From positions 1,426,001 through 1,490,000 of the forward strand of contig NZ_CP053642.1 of the NCBI RefSeq assembly GCF_013177295.1: DNA of 64,000 nt. The letters are read 5' to 3'. Positions 7,387-16,884 of this stretch are shown here, piece after piece. Within the stretch, counting starts at the first letter, position 1. Every line of letters starts with the position of its first letter. The notes under the pieces were generated by a model. The model had not been told where the DNA came from and did no database searches. It saw only the letters and a list, made by a program, of their open reading frames with translations. The stretch comes from Actinomyces marmotae. GTDB lineage: Bacteria; Actinomycetota; Actinomycetes; Actinomycetales; Actinomycetaceae. The position numbers were made by a program, and so were the translations under genes.

Positions 7387-9068
7387 GCCCGCGCCGCCTT
7401 CGCGGGCCGCACGCGTGGAGCGCCCACATGCGGCTGCGTCTGCGCACCGAGCGCGCCTGGCTCGTCACCCTGCCCGCAGTGGTCCTGGTGCTCACCGCGC
7501 TTTTGTGCCCCAACTACGGCACCACCTACAGCGATCAGGCCGCCATGGCGAGAGCGGTGGCGTCGGCCCGCGCCAACGACACCATTCTCCTGCTGTACGG
7601 AAGTCTCGCTCATGGAGCCGGCCCCGTGCAGATGGCCGTATGGGAGCTGGGAGCGATGACCTGCCTGGGAATCGGCGTCGTCGTCGTGTTTTACACGGCG
7701 GCCCTCACACGGGGTGAAGAGGACCGGGGACGCGCCGAAATCCTGCACGCCGCATCCGTGGGGCCGGCGCGGCGAGTCCTAGGGCAGGCCCTCACACTCG
7801 CCCTGCTCAGCGCACTCATCGCGGCCGGCGCGGGCACGGGACTGCTCGCTCTCGACGGAGTCTCCCTAGCCGACGCCCGCGCCTATGGGACGGCGGTGGG
7901 TCTCACCTGCCTACTGCTCGCCGCGCTCGCCCATCTCGTCGGCCAGATCGCCTCCGACGCCCCGGGCACCCGTGGTCTGGGGCTGGCCGTCCTAGCGGCG
8001 GCCTACCTCATCTACGGGCTCTCCTGCTCCCAGGACCCGGGGTGGGCAGATGTGCTCGGCCGCGTCTCCCCTTTCCATCTTCGCCAGGCCATCTCACCAG
8101 GCGGGCAGAACGCCTGGGGGCCCGCGCTATGGGGAGGCTGCGCGTGGATGCTCCTCGTCATCATCACCATGCTGACCGCCCGGCTAAGGGACCTGGGGCA
8201 GGGGCTTATCACCATGCGTTCGCCGCGCGCGGGCCGCCCTTTGGGCGTCAACGGTCCTGTGCTTCTCGCGCTGCGTCTGGCGCGGGGCGGCATCACCGTG
8301 TGGGCGCTCGCGCTGTCGGCGGCCGTCTGGCTGCTCATCGACATGGGTGGGGATCTCGTGGCTCGCGCTCAGGAGGGCGCGTTCGACCCCGGCAGCGGCA
8401 TGGGGGCGATTCTCGGCGGTAGCGACGACGTCGGCGAGGCTTTCCTGGGATACGTCGGCTCCCTCATCGGCGCGCTCGCCGCCCTCCATGCGGTGTCGCT
8501 GGCCAATCGCGCGGGCGCCGATGAGTTGGTGGGGCGCGCGGAAGTACTGGCCTCGACCGGCGTTCGACCCGCCCGGCTGCTGCTCGCCTGGTGGTGCGCC
8601 GCCGCGGTCGGATCAGGGGTCGCCCTGTGCTGCGCCACCGTGTCGGCAGCCGGCGTCGGGGGCGGCGCGCTGGGAACCAGTACCCGTGATGCGATCCGCC
8701 TGGTGGCCGGGCAGTGGCCCGCGTCGGTCGCCGCGGCATCGGTCGCCACCGCCATCTGCGCGTTCCTGCCCCGCTGGCGCGGCATGGCCTGGTTGGCGCC
8801 GCCGATCTGCGTGGGCCTCATCCAGTTCGGCGCCACGATCGGCGTGCCGGAGCGCGTCCGCGCCGCCAATCCTCTGGCGCAGGCCGGCCGGCCCGGCTCG
8901 TGGTGGTTGCTCTGCGCATCCGTGATGATGATCGGAATCGCCGTCGTGCGCATAAGGCGCCGTGACCTCGCGCTGGCGTCCTCATCCCGCTCACGCCGCC
9001 GCCATCCCCATGGCATCCGACCATTAACCGCGCTTCACCGAAAGGAACAACGAACAAGCGCGCTGTGA
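7383..9068 (+). CDS. ABC-2 type exporter, two-part permease
   Basis: 561 residues with about twelve hydrophobic spans in two halves of six, separated by a hydrophilic stretch near residues 275-300 (LRDLGQGL...GRPLGVNG). This fused layout and the repeated GRAEILHAASVG / GRAEVLASTGVR segments, one per half, are typical of the tetronasin/antibiotic-exporter permeases of actinobacteria. The partner ATPase precedes it with a four-base overlap, so the two are translationally coupled. The C-terminus is arginine/serine-rich. The substrate cannot be deduced. The gene ends just upstream of an array of 22-bp repeats. Confidence 0.88.
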   Translation: MSPRRLRGPHAWSAHMRLRLRTERAWLVTLPAVVLVLTALLCPNYGTTYSDQAAMARAVASARANDTILLLYGSLAHGAGPVQMAVWELGAMTCLGIGVVVVFYTAALTRGEEDRGRAEILHAASVGPARRVLGQALTLALLSALIAAGAGTGLLALDGVSLADARAYGTAVGLTCLLLAALAHLVGQIASDAPGTRGLGLAVLAAAYLIYGLSCSQDPGWADVLGRVSPFHLRQAISPGGQNAWGPALWGGCAWMLLVIITMLTARLRDLGQGLITMRSPRAGRPLGVNGPVLLALRLARGGITVWALALSAAVWLLIDMGGDLVARAQEGAFDPGSGMGAILGGSDDVGEAFLGYVGSLIGALAALHAVSLANRAGADELVGRAEVLASTGVRPARLLLAWWCAAAVGSGVALCCATVSAAGVGGGALGTSTRDAIRLVAGQWPASVAAASVATAICAFLPRWRGMAWLAPPICVGLIQFGATIGVPERVRAANPLAQAGRPGSWWLLCASVMMIGIAVVRIRRRDLALASSSRSRRRHPHGIRPLTALHRKEQRTSAL

Positions 9069-9221
9069 TCGTCGTCGAGCCCTGCTTCGGCGCTACGCGG
9101 AGGCCGCGAGCGGCGCCGCGCTCGTCGGCGGCCAGATCGAAAGGGCCCAGCCTGGGGCGCCGAACTGGCCCGCGATGAGGACCACCGCCCCGGTGCATCA
9201 GCGACCGGCGCGCCCGGGTGA

Positions 9222-9275
9222 ACCGGTCTCGATCCTCATTTCGACCGGTCTCGGCGCTGTTTTCGACCGGTCTCG
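9222..9275 (+). repeat. 22-bp tandem repeat array A (3 copies of ACCGGTCTCG core)
   Basis: ACCGGTCTCG occurs at 9222, 9244 and 9266, an exact 22-bp pitch. The 12 bases between cores are only partly conserved (ATCC or GCGC start, ending TTTCG). The array lies between the convergent 3' ends of the exporter permease and the sufT-like gene. Related arrays are at 16885, 63034 and 63537. The 217-base gap around it (9069-9285) holds no gene. Confidence 0.9.
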
Positions 9276-9285
9276 ATCCGAGGGG

Positions 9286-9663
9286 TCAGACGTTGAAGCC
9301 CAGCGCCCGCAGCTGCTCGCGGCCCTCGGGGGTGATCTTGTCCGGGCCCCACGGCGGCAGCCACACCCACTGGATGCGCACCTTGTCGGCGATGAGGGCG
9401 AGGGCCTGCTGGGCCTGCTCCTCGATGACATCGGTGAGCGGGCAGGCGGCGGTCGTCAGAGTCATGTCGAGAACGACCGTCCCGTCGGGGTCGAAGGAGA
9501 CGCCGTAGAGGAGGCCCAGGTCCACAACGTTGATCCCGAGCTCGGGGTCGATAACGTCGCGCAGCGCCTCCTCAATGGCGGCGACGTCCACGTCGGGAGG
9601 GACGGGGGTGGGCGAGTGCTGGGCGGCCATCGGGTTGGCGGCGGTGGTCGGGTGGTCGGTCAT
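9286..9663 (-). CDS. sufT: SUF-system iron-sulfur assembly protein SufT (MIP18/DUF59 family)
   Basis: 125 residues. The core VIDPELGINVVDLGLLY and the cysteine-bearing LTTAACPLTD are hallmarks of the MIP18/DUF59 fold found at the end of actinobacterial suf operons (Rv1466 type). It is thought to help Fe-S cluster maturation or transfer. The ATG at 9663 is chosen because AGGAGG lies just upstream; about 16 Ala/Thr/Pro-rich residues precede the domain. It is the last gene of the suf operon, 79 bases after sufU, and ends eleven bases from the 22-bp repeat array. Confidence 0.9.
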   Translation of the reverse strand: MTDHPTTAANPMAAQHSPTPVPPDVDVAAIEEALRDVIDPELGINVVDLGLLYGVSFDPDGTVVLDMTLTTAACPLTDVIEEQAQQALALIADKVRIQWVWLPPWGPDKITPEGREQLRALGFNV

Positions 9664-9742
9664 GATCCCTCCTGGGAGGCGTCCGGGGTCGGGTGGGTCG
9701 GCGCGGGGCGCGTTCTTCGCGCGGCCCGCTCGGTGCCGCGAG

Positions 9743-10207
9743 TCAGTCCTCGACGGCGGGCAGGGCGATCCCCGCCTGAGCGAGCGCGTCCTTGAGGGCC
9801 ATCCAGCCCAGGAGCGCGCATTTGACGCGGTTGGGGTACTTCGAGACGCCCTCCAGGGCGGCGGCGTCCTCCAGGGCGTCGAGGACCGCCCCGTCGACGC
9901 CCCGCCCGCGCGAGTGCATGAGCTCATCGAAGTCCCGGGAGAGCCTGGCGACCGTCGCCAGGTCAGCGCCATCGATGAGATCGTGCATGATCGAGATCGA
10001 GGCCTGGGAGATCGAGCAGCCCTCGCCCTTCCAGCCCACGGCCACCAGGCGCCCATCCTCGACCCTCAGCCCCAGGTCCACCTCGTCCCCACAGGTGGGG
10101 TTCACCTGGTGGCTGAGGCCGGCGGGATCAGCGGGCAGGCCCTCGCCGTGCCGCTCACGGGAGTGGTCGAGGATGACCTGCTGGTAGAGCTGATCGAGTT
10201 CGTTCAT
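9743..10207 (-). CDS. sufU: Iron-sulfur cluster scaffold / sulfur acceptor SufU
   Basis: 154 residues. The conserved zinc/cluster ligands are visible: C39 and D41 in NPTCGDEVDL, C64 in GEGCSIS and C130 in YPNRVKCALLGW. The roughly 18-residue insertion between the second and third cysteines that separates SufU from IscU is present. SufU accepts persulfide sulfur from SufS, whose gene lies five bases upstream. The ATG at 10207 has GGAGG at ideal spacing; a GTG nine bases earlier would overlap that ribosome site and is rejected. Confidence 0.95.
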   Translation of the reverse strand: MNELDQLYQQVILDHSRERHGEGLPADPAGLSHQVNPTCGDEVDLGLRVEDGRLVAVGWKGEGCSISQASISIMHDLIDGADLATVARLSRDFDELMHSRGRGVDGAVLDALEDAAALEGVSKYPNRVKCALLGWMALKDALAQAGIALPAVED

Positions 10208-10212
10208 GGCCG

Positions 10213-11577
10213 TCACCTCCGGAAATAGGACTGGACACCGGCCGCGGCCTCAAGGAAGCGGTCGATCTCCTCGATGGTGGTCGTCGGGCCGAAGGACACG
10301 CGCGAGGAGGCGTGGATCCCGAAATGCGCGTGGATCGGCTGGGCGCAGTGGTGGCCGGTGCGCACGGCGACACCGGCGGCGTCAAGGACCTGGCCCACGT
10401 CGTGGGGATGGACCCCCTCGATCGTGAAGGCGATGACGCCGAGGCGGTCGGCGGTGTCGTCGGGCCCGATGATCCGCAGGCCGGGGATGCGCCTCATGCC
10501 ATCGAGCGCGTGGGCGGTGAGCTCGGCCTCGCGGGCGCGCAGGCGGTCCATGCCCAGGATCCCGAGGTAGTCGACGGCGGTGTGCCAGCCCGCGGCCTGG
10601 GCGAGGGGCTGGCTGCCAGCCTCGAAGCGCGCCGGGGGCGGCATGTAGGTGGAGGACTCCATGGCCACGACCTCGATCATGGAGCCGCCGGTGAGGACGG
10701 GCGGCATCGCGTCGAGGAGCTCCTCGGTCGCCACGAGCGCGCCCACGCCGGTGGGACCGCACATCTTGTGGCTGGACAGCGCCATCGCGTCGACGCCGGC
10801 CGCGGCCAGCGCGGCGAAGTCAAGCGGGATGTGCGGCGCGGTCTGGCAGGTGTCGAGCACGACGACCGGCTCGCGGCCCCCGGCGCGGCCGGCGGCCCGG
10901 GCGGCGTCGAGGATGGGGTCCAGGGGCGCCAGGGCGCCGGTGACGTTGGAGGCGTGGCCGAGAGCGAGGACCCGCGTGCGTTCGGTGATGACACCGAGGG
11001 TGGCCAGGTCGATGCGGCCGGCGTCGTCGAGGTCGAGCCAGCGCAGGGCGGCGCCTGTGCGGGCGGCAAGCTCCTGCCAGGGCACGAGGTTGGCGTGGTG
11101 CTCGGCCCGGGTGACGACGATCTCGTCCCCGGGGCCCAGGGCGAGCCGGCGCGCGGGGTCCGCCTCAGAGGCCGCGCCGGGCCCCCCGGCGGCGGGGCGA
11201 GAGAGGCTGGCGTGCCCGATGGCCAGGGCCACGAGGTTGATCGCCTCGGTGGCGTTCTTCGTGAAGACGAGCTGGTCGGCCCGGGCCCCCACGAAGGCGG
11301 CGATCGCCTCGCGGGCGTCCTCCAGGGAGGCGGTGGCCTCATCGGCGAGCTGGTAAGTAGAGCGCCCGGCCGCGCCGTTGCTCATCCTGTAGAACACGGC
11401 CTCGGCGTCCAGCACGCACTGCGGCTTCTGCGCGGTGGCGGCCCAGTCGAGGTAGGCGAGCTCGCGCCCGTTGCGCGCGGGGCGCCCCAGGTAGGGGAAG
11501 TCCTTGCGGGCACGGGCCACCTCCACCGCGCTCAGCGGCTCGGCGGCGGGGGAGTCAGTCGGTGTGAGGGCGCGCAT
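10213..11577 (-). CDS. sufS: Cysteine desulfurase SufS
   Basis: 454-residue PLP enzyme of the class II (SufS) cysteine desulfurases. It takes sulfur from cysteine and passes it to SufU. PLP lysine K271 is in ALSSHKMCGPTG, AEHHANLVPW supplies the ring-stacking histidine, and the catalytic cysteine C411 is in VRTGHHCAQP, the short-loop arrangement of SufS. A low-complexity Ala/Gly/Pro insertion (about residues 124-148) is not usual in the family but keeps the frame. The gene starts seven bases after sufC ends. Confidence 0.95.
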   Translation of the reverse strand: MRALTPTDSPAAEPLSAVEVARARKDFPYLGRPARNGRELAYLDWAATAQKPQCVLDAEAVFYRMSNGAAGRSTYQLADEATASLEDAREAIAAFVGARADQLVFTKNATEAINLVALAIGHASLSRPAAGGPGAASEADPARRLALGPGDEIVVTRAEHHANLVPWQELAARTGAALRWLDLDDAGRIDLATLGVITERTRVLALGHASNVTGALAPLDPILDAARAAGRAGGREPVVVLDTCQTAPHIPLDFAALAAAGVDAMALSSHKMCGPTGVGALVATEELLDAMPPVLTGGSMIEVVAMESSTYMPPPARFEAGSQPLAQAAGWHTAVDYLGILGMDRLRAREAELTAHALDGMRRIPGLRIIGPDDTADRLGVIAFTIEGVHPHDVGQVLDAAGVAVRTGHHCAQPIHAHFGIHASSRVSFGPTTTIEEIDRFLEAAAGVQSYFRR

Positions 11578-11584
11578 GATCAAC

Positions 11585-12334
11585 TCACTTGAGGTAGCGG
11601 TCGTAGCCCTCTTCCTCGAGCCGGTCGGCCAGGTCGGGGCCGCCCTGCTCGGCCACGCGGCCATCGACGAACACGTGGACGAAGTCGGGCTTGATGTAGC
11701 GCAGGATCCGCGTGTAGTGCGTGATGAGGAGGAATCCGGCGTCGGAGGTCTCGTGCAGGCGGTTGACGCCCTCGGAGACGATGCGCAGCGCGTCGACGTC
11801 GAGACCGGAGTCGGTCTCGTCCAGCACGGCGAATCGCGGTTTGAACAGCTCCATCTGGAGGATCTCGAAGCGCTTCTTCTCACCCCCGGAGAACCCGGCG
11901 TTGACGTCGCGCTGATTGAAAGACGGGTCCATGCGCAGCCGCTCCATGGCTGAGCCGACCTCGCCGACCCACTGGCGCACCTTGGGGGCCTGGCCGTCGA
12001 TCGCGGTCTTGGCGGTGCGCAGGAAATTGGCCACGGAGACGCCCGGGACCTCAACGGGGTACTGCATGGCCAGGAAGAGGCCGGCGCGGGCGCGCTCGTC
12101 CACGCTGAGGGACAGCAGGTCCTCGCCGTCGAGCAGGACCTGGCCGTCGGTGACCTCGTAGTCGGGATGGCCCGCGATGGAGTAGGCCAGGGTGGACTTT
12201 CCCGAGCCATTGGGGCCCATGATCGCGTGGATCTCGTCAGAGCCGATGGTCAGATCGACGCCCTTGAGGATGGGCTTGGGGCCGTCGTTGGTGGAGACCT
12301 GGACGTGGAGGTTGATGATCTCGAGGGTACTCAT
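11585..12334 (-). CDS. sufC: SUF complex ATPase SufC
   Basis: 249 residues, a soluble ABC-type ATPase that drives the SufBCD scaffold. Walker A is GPNGSGKST (40-48), the signature is FSGGEKKRFEILQM (the SufC-specific SGGEKKR form) and Walker B/D-loop is FAVLDETDSGLD. The ATG at 12334 gives the standard N-terminus STLEIINLHVQV; longer in-frame starts would run towards sufD without support. It lies between sufD and sufS as in other actinobacteria. Confidence 0.96.
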   Translation of the reverse strand: MSTLEIINLHVQVSTNDGPKPILKGVDLTIGSDEIHAIMGPNGSGKSTLAYSIAGHPDYEVTDGQVLLDGEDLLSLSVDERARAGLFLAMQYPVEVPGVSVANFLRTAKTAIDGQAPKVRQWVGEVGSAMERLRMDPSFNQRDVNAGFSGGEKKRFEILQMELFKPRFAVLDETDSGLDVDALRIVSEGVNRLHETSDAGFLLITHYTRILRYIKPDFVHVFVDGRVAEQGGPDLADRLEEEGYDRYLK

Positions 12335-12404
12335 GAGTTTCTTCTGCTGCCTTCTGATGCCTGATGGATGCGCGCCTTGCGCTGGGTGATTCGGGGACGG
12401 GCGC

Positions 12405-13655
12405 TCACGGCTGCTCGTCAACTGGGGCGTCGGGGCCCGCCGAGATGAGGCCGGTGAGCTCGAGCTCGTGCTCGATGGCCGTCATAAGGCGCTCCTCGAC
12501 CTCGGGCACGCCGATCTCGGAGACGATCTCGTTGAAGAAGCCCAGCACCACGAGCCGCCGTGCCTCGCGCTCGGGGATACCGCGGGCGCGCAGGTAGAAC
12601 AACTGGACGTCGTCAAAGCGGCCGGTGGCCGAGGCGTGGCCCGCGCCCTCGATGTTGCCGTTCTCGATCTCCAGGTTGGGGATGGAGTCGGCCTTGGCCC
12701 CCTCGGTGAGCACGAGGTTGCGGTTGAGCTCGTAGGTGTCGGTGCCGCGAGCCCCGGCCCCGATGAGGCAGTCCCCCACCCAGACGGCGTGGGCGCCGTC
12801 GCCCTGGAGGGCGCCCTTGTAGGTGACCCGGGAGTAGCAGTGCGGCTCGGTGTGGGCCACGTAGGGGCGGTGCTCCTGGTGCTGGCCGGCATCGGTGAAG
12901 TAGACGCCGTAGGCGTCGATGCGCCCGCCCTCACCGCTGAAGCCGAGGTCGGGGGCGATGCGCGTGTCCCCGCCCAGGGAGACGACGACGTGCTTGAGGG
13001 CACCGCGCCCCTGCACGCGAGCGCGGTGGTTGGAGGCGTGGACGGCGGCGTCATCCCACCCCTGGACGGTGACGACGGTGAGCTCCGCGCCGTCGGCGAC
13101 GACGATCTCCACCGTCTGGGTCAGGGCGGCGGCACCGGTGTGGTCGAGGATGACGGTGCCGGTGGAGCCGGGCTCGGCGGTGATGAGCAGGTGCTGGGCG
13201 CTGGGGTGGGCCAGCTCGGCGTCATCGCCGCGGATCGCCACTCGCGCGGCGCGCTCGAGGCGGGCGCCCGCGCTCAGCGTGATGGCGGTGGCGGCGGGGA
13301 AGGCGGCCCAGGCGACGACGCCCGTGCGGTCCACGGGCGCGCCGATCGCTCCCAGGCGCGCGTCGTCCCGGGCGAGCTCCTCGACGACCACGCCGTCGGG
13401 GGCGTCGACGCCGGTGCTCACGACCCCGGCCCGGGTGCCGGAGGCGACCGCGTCGAGATCGAACAGGGGGGCGAAGCGCTTAATCGGGGTGAAGCGCCAC
13501 TCCTCCTCTCGCCCTCGGGGCACGGGGATGTCCGCGGGGTCGAAGGAGGTGGGGCGGTCGGCCCGGGAGGCCACGTAGCGGGGCCGCGCGGCGGCGCCGT
13601 GGCTGTGGGAGCCCTGGGCGGTGGCGCGCGAGTGGTCGGTGCGCAGGTCGGTCAT
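12405..13655 (-). CDS. sufD: SUF complex scaffold subunit SufD
   Basis: 416 residues. The beta-helical SufBD core runs from about residue 120; typical blocks are YVAHTEPHCYSRVTYKGALQ, RNLVLTEGAKADSIPNLEIE and ATGRFDDVQLFYLRARGI. The histidine of the PNLEIEN...GAGHA segment is part of the SufB-SufD interface where clusters are assembled. The C-terminal helix EARRLVVLGFFNEIV docks SufC. The first 30 residues are divergent and histidine/serine-rich. Confidence 0.95.
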   Translation of the reverse strand: MTDLRTDHSRATAQGSHSHGAAARPRYVASRADRPTSFDPADIPVPRGREEEWRFTPIKRFAPLFDLDAVASGTRAGVVSTGVDAPDGVVVEELARDDARLGAIGAPVDRTGVVAWAAFPAATAITLSAGARLERAARVAIRGDDAELAHPSAQHLLITAEPGSTGTVILDHTGAAALTQTVEIVVADGAELTVVTVQGWDDAAVHASNHRARVQGRGALKHVVVSLGGDTRIAPDLGFSGEGGRIDAYGVYFTDAGQHQEHRPYVAHTEPHCYSRVTYKGALQGDGAHAVWVGDCLIGAGARGTDTYELNRNLVLTEGAKADSIPNLEIENGNIEGAGHASATGRFDDVQLFYLRARGIPEREARRLVVLGFFNEIVSEIGVPEVEERLMTAIEHELELTGLISAGPDAPVDEQP

Positions 13656-13704
13656 GTCGTGTTCCTGATAGGGGTGGGTGATGGGCTCGGCGAGGCGGGG
13701 GCCG

Positions 13705-15144
13705 TCAGCCGACCGAGTTCTCCATCTGGAGCTCGATGAGGCGGTTGAGCTCGAGGGCGTACTCCATGGGCAGCTCGCGGGCGATGGGCTCGACGAAGCC
13801 CCGGACGATGGTGGCCATCGCCTCGGTCTCCGTCAGCCCGCGCTGCATGAGGTAGAAGAGTTGGTCCGCGCTGACCTTGGAAACGGTGGCCTCGTGGCCC
13901 ATCTCGACGTCGTCGGTGCGCACATCCACGTAGGGGTAGGTGTCCGAGCGGGAGATCTCGTCGACCAGCAGGGCGTCGCACAGCACGTTGGACTTGGAGT
14001 GCCGCGCGTTCTTCATGATCTGCACCAGGCCCCGGTAGGCGGAGCGGCCGCCGTGGCGGGCGATGGACTTCGAGACGATGTGGCTCGAGGTGTGCGGCGC
14101 CATGTGGACCATCTTGGCGCCGGTGTCCTGATGCTGACCCTCGCCGGCGAAGGCGATGGACAGGGCCTCTCCGCGGGCATGGGGGCCCATGAGGAAGACG
14201 GCCGGGTACTTCATGTTGCGCTTGGACCCGATGTTGCCGTCGACCCATTCCATGGTGGCGCCCTCGGCACAGGTGGCGCGCTGGGTGACGAGGTTGTAGA
14301 CGTTGTTGGACCAGTTCTGGATGGTCGTGTAGCGCACGCGGGCGTTCTTCTTCACCACGATCTCCACGATCGCCGAGTGCAGGGAGTCGGTGGAGTAGAT
14401 CGGGGCGGTGCACCCCTCGACGTAATGGACGTAGGAGTCCTCGTCGGCGATGATGAGCGTGCGCTCGAACTGGCCCATGTTCTCGGTGTTGATGCGGAAG
14501 TAGGCCTGCAGCGGGATCTCCACGTGCACGCCCTTGGGGACGTAGATGAACGACCCCCCGGACCACACGGCCGTGTTGAGGGCGGCGAACTTGTTGTCAC
14601 CGGCGGGCACGACGGAGCCGAAGTACTCGCGCACGAGCTCGGGGTACTCGCGCACGGCGGTGTCGGTGTCGACGAAGATGACGCCCTGCTCCTCCAGGTC
14701 ACCGCGGATCTGGTGGTAGACGACCTCGGACTCGTACTGGGCGGCGACGCCGGCGACGAGCCTCTCGCGCTCGGCCTCGGGGATGCCGATGCGGTCGTAG
14801 GTGTTCTTGATGTCCTCGGGCAGGTCGTCCCAGGAGTTTGCGGGCCGGTCCGTGGAGCGCACGTAGTACTTGACGGCGTCCATGTCGAGTTGGGACAGGT
14901 CCACGCCCCAGGTGGGCATGGGCTTGCGCTCGAAGGTCTCGTAGGCCTTGAGGCGCTTCGCGAGCATCCACTCGGGCTCACCCTTGATCGCGGAGATCTC
15001 CCGGACGACTTGCTCGTCGAGGCCGCGCTTGGCGTTGGCGCCGGCCTCGTCTGAGTCATGCCAACCGAAGTCGTAGGACGCCGAGATCGAGTCGATGATC
15101 TCGTCGTCGCTGCGCGCGGCTGGCTCGGTCGTGGTTGACGTCAT
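13705..15144 (-). CDS. sufB: SUF complex scaffold subunit SufB
   Basis: 479 residues, the expected size. Diagnostic segments are [63 protein letters not shown] and [11 protein letters not shown]. SufB with SufD and SufC forms the scaffold on which 4Fe-4S clusters are built. The ATG at 15144 has GGAAGG at good spacing and overlaps the sufR stop by four bases (ATGA), so sufR and sufB are co-translated. Confidence 0.97.
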   Translation of the reverse strand: MTSTTTEPAARSDDEIIDSISASYDFGWHDSDEAGANAKRGLDEQVVREISAIKGEPEWMLAKRLKAYETFERKPMPTWGVDLSQLDMDAVKYYVRSTDRPANSWDDLPEDIKNTYDRIGIPEAERERLVAGVAAQYESEVVYHQIRGDLEEQGVIFVDTDTAVREYPELVREYFGSVVPAGDNKFAALNTAVWSGGSFIYVPKGVHVEIPLQAYFRINTENMGQFERTLIIADEDSYVHYVEGCTAPIYSTDSLHSAIVEIVVKKNARVRYTTIQNWSNNVYNLVTQRATCAEGATMEWVDGNIGSKRNMKYPAVFLMGPHARGEALSIAFAGEGQHQDTGAKMVHMAPHTSSHIVSKSIARHGGRSAYRGLVQIMKNARHSKSNVLCDALLVDEISRSDTYPYVDVRTDDVEMGHEATVSKVSADQLFYLMQRGLTETEAMATIVRGFVEPIARELPMEYALELNRLIELQMENSVG

Positions 15145-15917
15145 CGGGTTCCTTCCGTTCGCTGGGGCCGGTTGCCTCGCGTGTGAGCGATGGTCCGCGC
15201 GGCGCGCTTGCGCAGCGCGGGCATGACGATGGGCACGTGCGTGGTGCACACGTGGTCTCCCCCGGCCAGGGTAGCCAGGCGCTGGACGGGCACGCCGAGC
15301 AGCCGGGAGAAGGCCTGGGTCTCAGCGTCGCACAACTCGTGGAACTGACCGGCGACGTCGCGCACCGGGCAGTGACCCTGGCAGAGCTGGACGGCGAAGG
15401 TGCCGTCGCCGACGTCGCGGATCGTGGCGGCGTACCCGTCCGCGGAGAGGGCGTCGGCCAGGGCCATGGCCCGGTCGGCCGGGTCCTTGCCCGCCGCCTC
15501 GACGATGCGCATGTAGCGGCGCTCGAGGTCCCGTCCGCGGGAGGCGGCGAAGGAGCCGACGGCCTTGTCCCCCGCGACCTGCGACAGGTAGCTCAGGGCC
15601 CGGGTGGCGAGGTCGGAGTAGCCCTCGCCGAGGTTCGTGCGCGCCGACGCCGTGGCGACGTAGTGGCGCGCGGGGCGCCCGCGGCCGCGCTTGCCCACGC
15701 CCGTGGGGGTGTGGACGGCGATCTGGCCGTTGTCCTCCAGGGCGGTGATGTGGCGGCGCACGGCGGCGGGCGTGAGGTGGAGGATGGCGGCGAGCTGGGC
15801 GGCGGAGACGGGCCCCTTCTCAACGATGAGGTCGAGGACCTTGACGCGGGTGGACTCGTCATCCGCGGGAGCGCCCGGGCCGATCGGACTCGGGCTCATC
15901 GGACTTACAGGACTCAC
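15141..15917 (-). CDS. sufR: Iron-sulfur sensing repressor SufR
   Basis: 258 residues. An N-terminal winged helix-turn-helix (about 25-90: [20 protein letters not shown] then a GKRGRGRPA wing) is followed by a regulatory domain with cysteines C179, C183, C196 and C224 ([25 protein letters not shown]). These are the cluster-ligand cysteines of SufR, which represses the suf operon when it holds an Fe-S cluster. The GTG at 15917 is chosen for the purine-rich GAGGGGGAA before it; ATG 15899 is an alternative. It leads the operon, and an inverted repeat about 80 bases upstream may be its operator. Confidence 0.93.
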   Translation of the reverse strand: MSPVSPMSPSPIGPGAPADDESTRVKVLDLIVEKGPVSAAQLAAILHLTPAAVRRHITALEDNGQIAVHTPTGVGKRGRGRPARHYVATASARTNLGEGYSDLATRALSYLSQVAGDKAVGSFAASRGRDLERRYMRIVEAAGKDPADRAMALADALSADGYAATIRDVGDGTFAVQLCQGHCPVRDVAGQFHELCDAETQAFSRLLGVPVQRLATLAGGDHVCTTHVPIVMPALRKRAARTIAHTRGNRPQRTEGTR

Positions 15918-15995
15918 GCTTCCCCCTCTCCCGTCCCTCGCACTGCGCGCGGGCGCCACCGAGGCGCCCAGGGCGCCGTCGGCCTGGCACCCATT

Positions 15996-16018
15996 TTAAG
16001 CATCATCTTTGTGCCTAA
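15996..16018 (-). promoter_or_regulatory. Candidate suf operon operator/promoter
   Basis: An AT-rich island in otherwise GC-rich DNA. On the minus strand TTAGGCA, nine bases, TGCTTAA form a 7-9-7 inverted repeat with one mismatch, and TTAAAAT just inside could serve as a -10 box. Its place before sufR fits autoregulation by SufR (inference). Confidence 0.4.
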
Positions 16019-16133
16019 ATTGGAGCAGCGCAACTTGATGACGCCGTGGCGCAACGTGGCATGGCGCACGCCTGACCACCTGAGCCAGGAGTCCTCGCCC
16101 CATGCCGCGCGAGGACCTGAAGTCCTACGCGCG

Positions 16134-16817
16134 TCACATGCTCTCGGGGCTGCGCATCCAGGGGGCGTCAGCGGGGCGCAGTCCCTCATAGCCGCGCTTC
16201 CGGGCGCGCTCGGCGGCGAGGACCCCCGCGACAGTGGAGGGGTTGTGGAGCCGCCCGCCCATGACGGCGTCGAGCACGTCGTCGAAGCGGAACCAGGTGG
16301 GATCGAACTCGGCCTCCTCGGCCTCGCGCTCGGCGCGCTCCTCGACAGGGATCGGATGCAGGCCCCGGGCGAGGAAGCAGCGCACGCCCTCGGTGGTGAA
16401 GCCGGGCGAGGCGTAGAAGTCGATGAGCGCGTCCCAGCGCTCGGCCGCGTGGTCGGTCTCCTCGGCGAGCTCGCGGGCGGCGGCGATGACCGGGTCCTCA
16501 CCGGGGATGTCCAGCAGGCCGGCGGGGATCTCCCACAGGGCGGCCCGCACGGGGTGGCGGTACTGGCGGACCATGAGGATCTCGGCCGCGCCGTCGGGTT
16601 GGGAGGACTCCTCGGCCTCTCTGAGGGCGACGATGCTGACGGCGTCGTGGTGGGCGATGGTCTGGCGGCGGATGGGCTCGGAGGCGCCCGGGGACAGGCG
16701 GATCATCTCGTCGTCGACGGCGCAGATGGGGCCGGTCCATACGCGCTGGGCGCTCAGCACCTCCCGGGCGTCGCGCTCATCGGCGGGGCCGCCTGCGGCC
16801 TTGTTCTGGCGGGTCAT
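16134..16817 (-). CDS. Nudix hydrolase, ADP-ribose pyrophosphatase type
   Basis: 227 residues. The Nudix box reads GLLDIPGE-x7-RELAEETDHA; the PAGLLD-PGE spelling with this one-residue-longer start is common in actinobacterial ADP-ribose pyrophosphatases. The Glu residues of REL-EE bind magnesium. MVRQYRHPV and a downstream YASPGFTTE segment also match NudF-like enzymes. It probably hydrolyses ADP-ribose or a similar nucleoside diphosphate sugar. The ATG at 16817 has GGAGG five bases upstream; upstream in-frame starts would run into the 22-bp repeat array. It is divergent from the inositol-phosphatase gene. Confidence 0.9.
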   Translation of the reverse strand: MTRQNKAAGGPADERDAREVLSAQRVWTGPICAVDDEMIRLSPGASEPIRRQTIAHHDAVSIVALREAEESSQPDGAAEILMVRQYRHPVRAALWEIPAGLLDIPGEDPVIAAARELAEETDHAAERWDALIDFYASPGFTTEGVRCFLARGLHPIPVEERAEREAEEAEFDPTWFRFDDVLDAVMGGRLHNPSTVAGVLAAERARKRGYEGLRPADAPWMRSPESM

Positions 16818-16884
16818 CTGGGCCTCCATCGGGACTACGGTTGGCGCCCCCATTGTGCCCTCTCCCCGCCCTCCCCTCAGCGAG

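Noticed and set aside
7383..9068. Exporter permease as part of a mobile or resistance island
   Set aside because: No transposase, integrase, direct repeats at both ends or base-composition shift was visible; the 22-bp array occurs on one side only.
9222..9275. 22-bp repeats considered as a CRISPR array
   Set aside because: Repeat cores are only about 10 bases, linkers are 12 bases and partly conserved between copies, arrays have 2-4 units, and no cas gene is in the window.
10213..12210. Single 665-residue SufS fusion protein
   Set aside because: The upstream third is an out-of-frame reading of sufC; sufS has its own ATG at 11577 right after the sufC stop.
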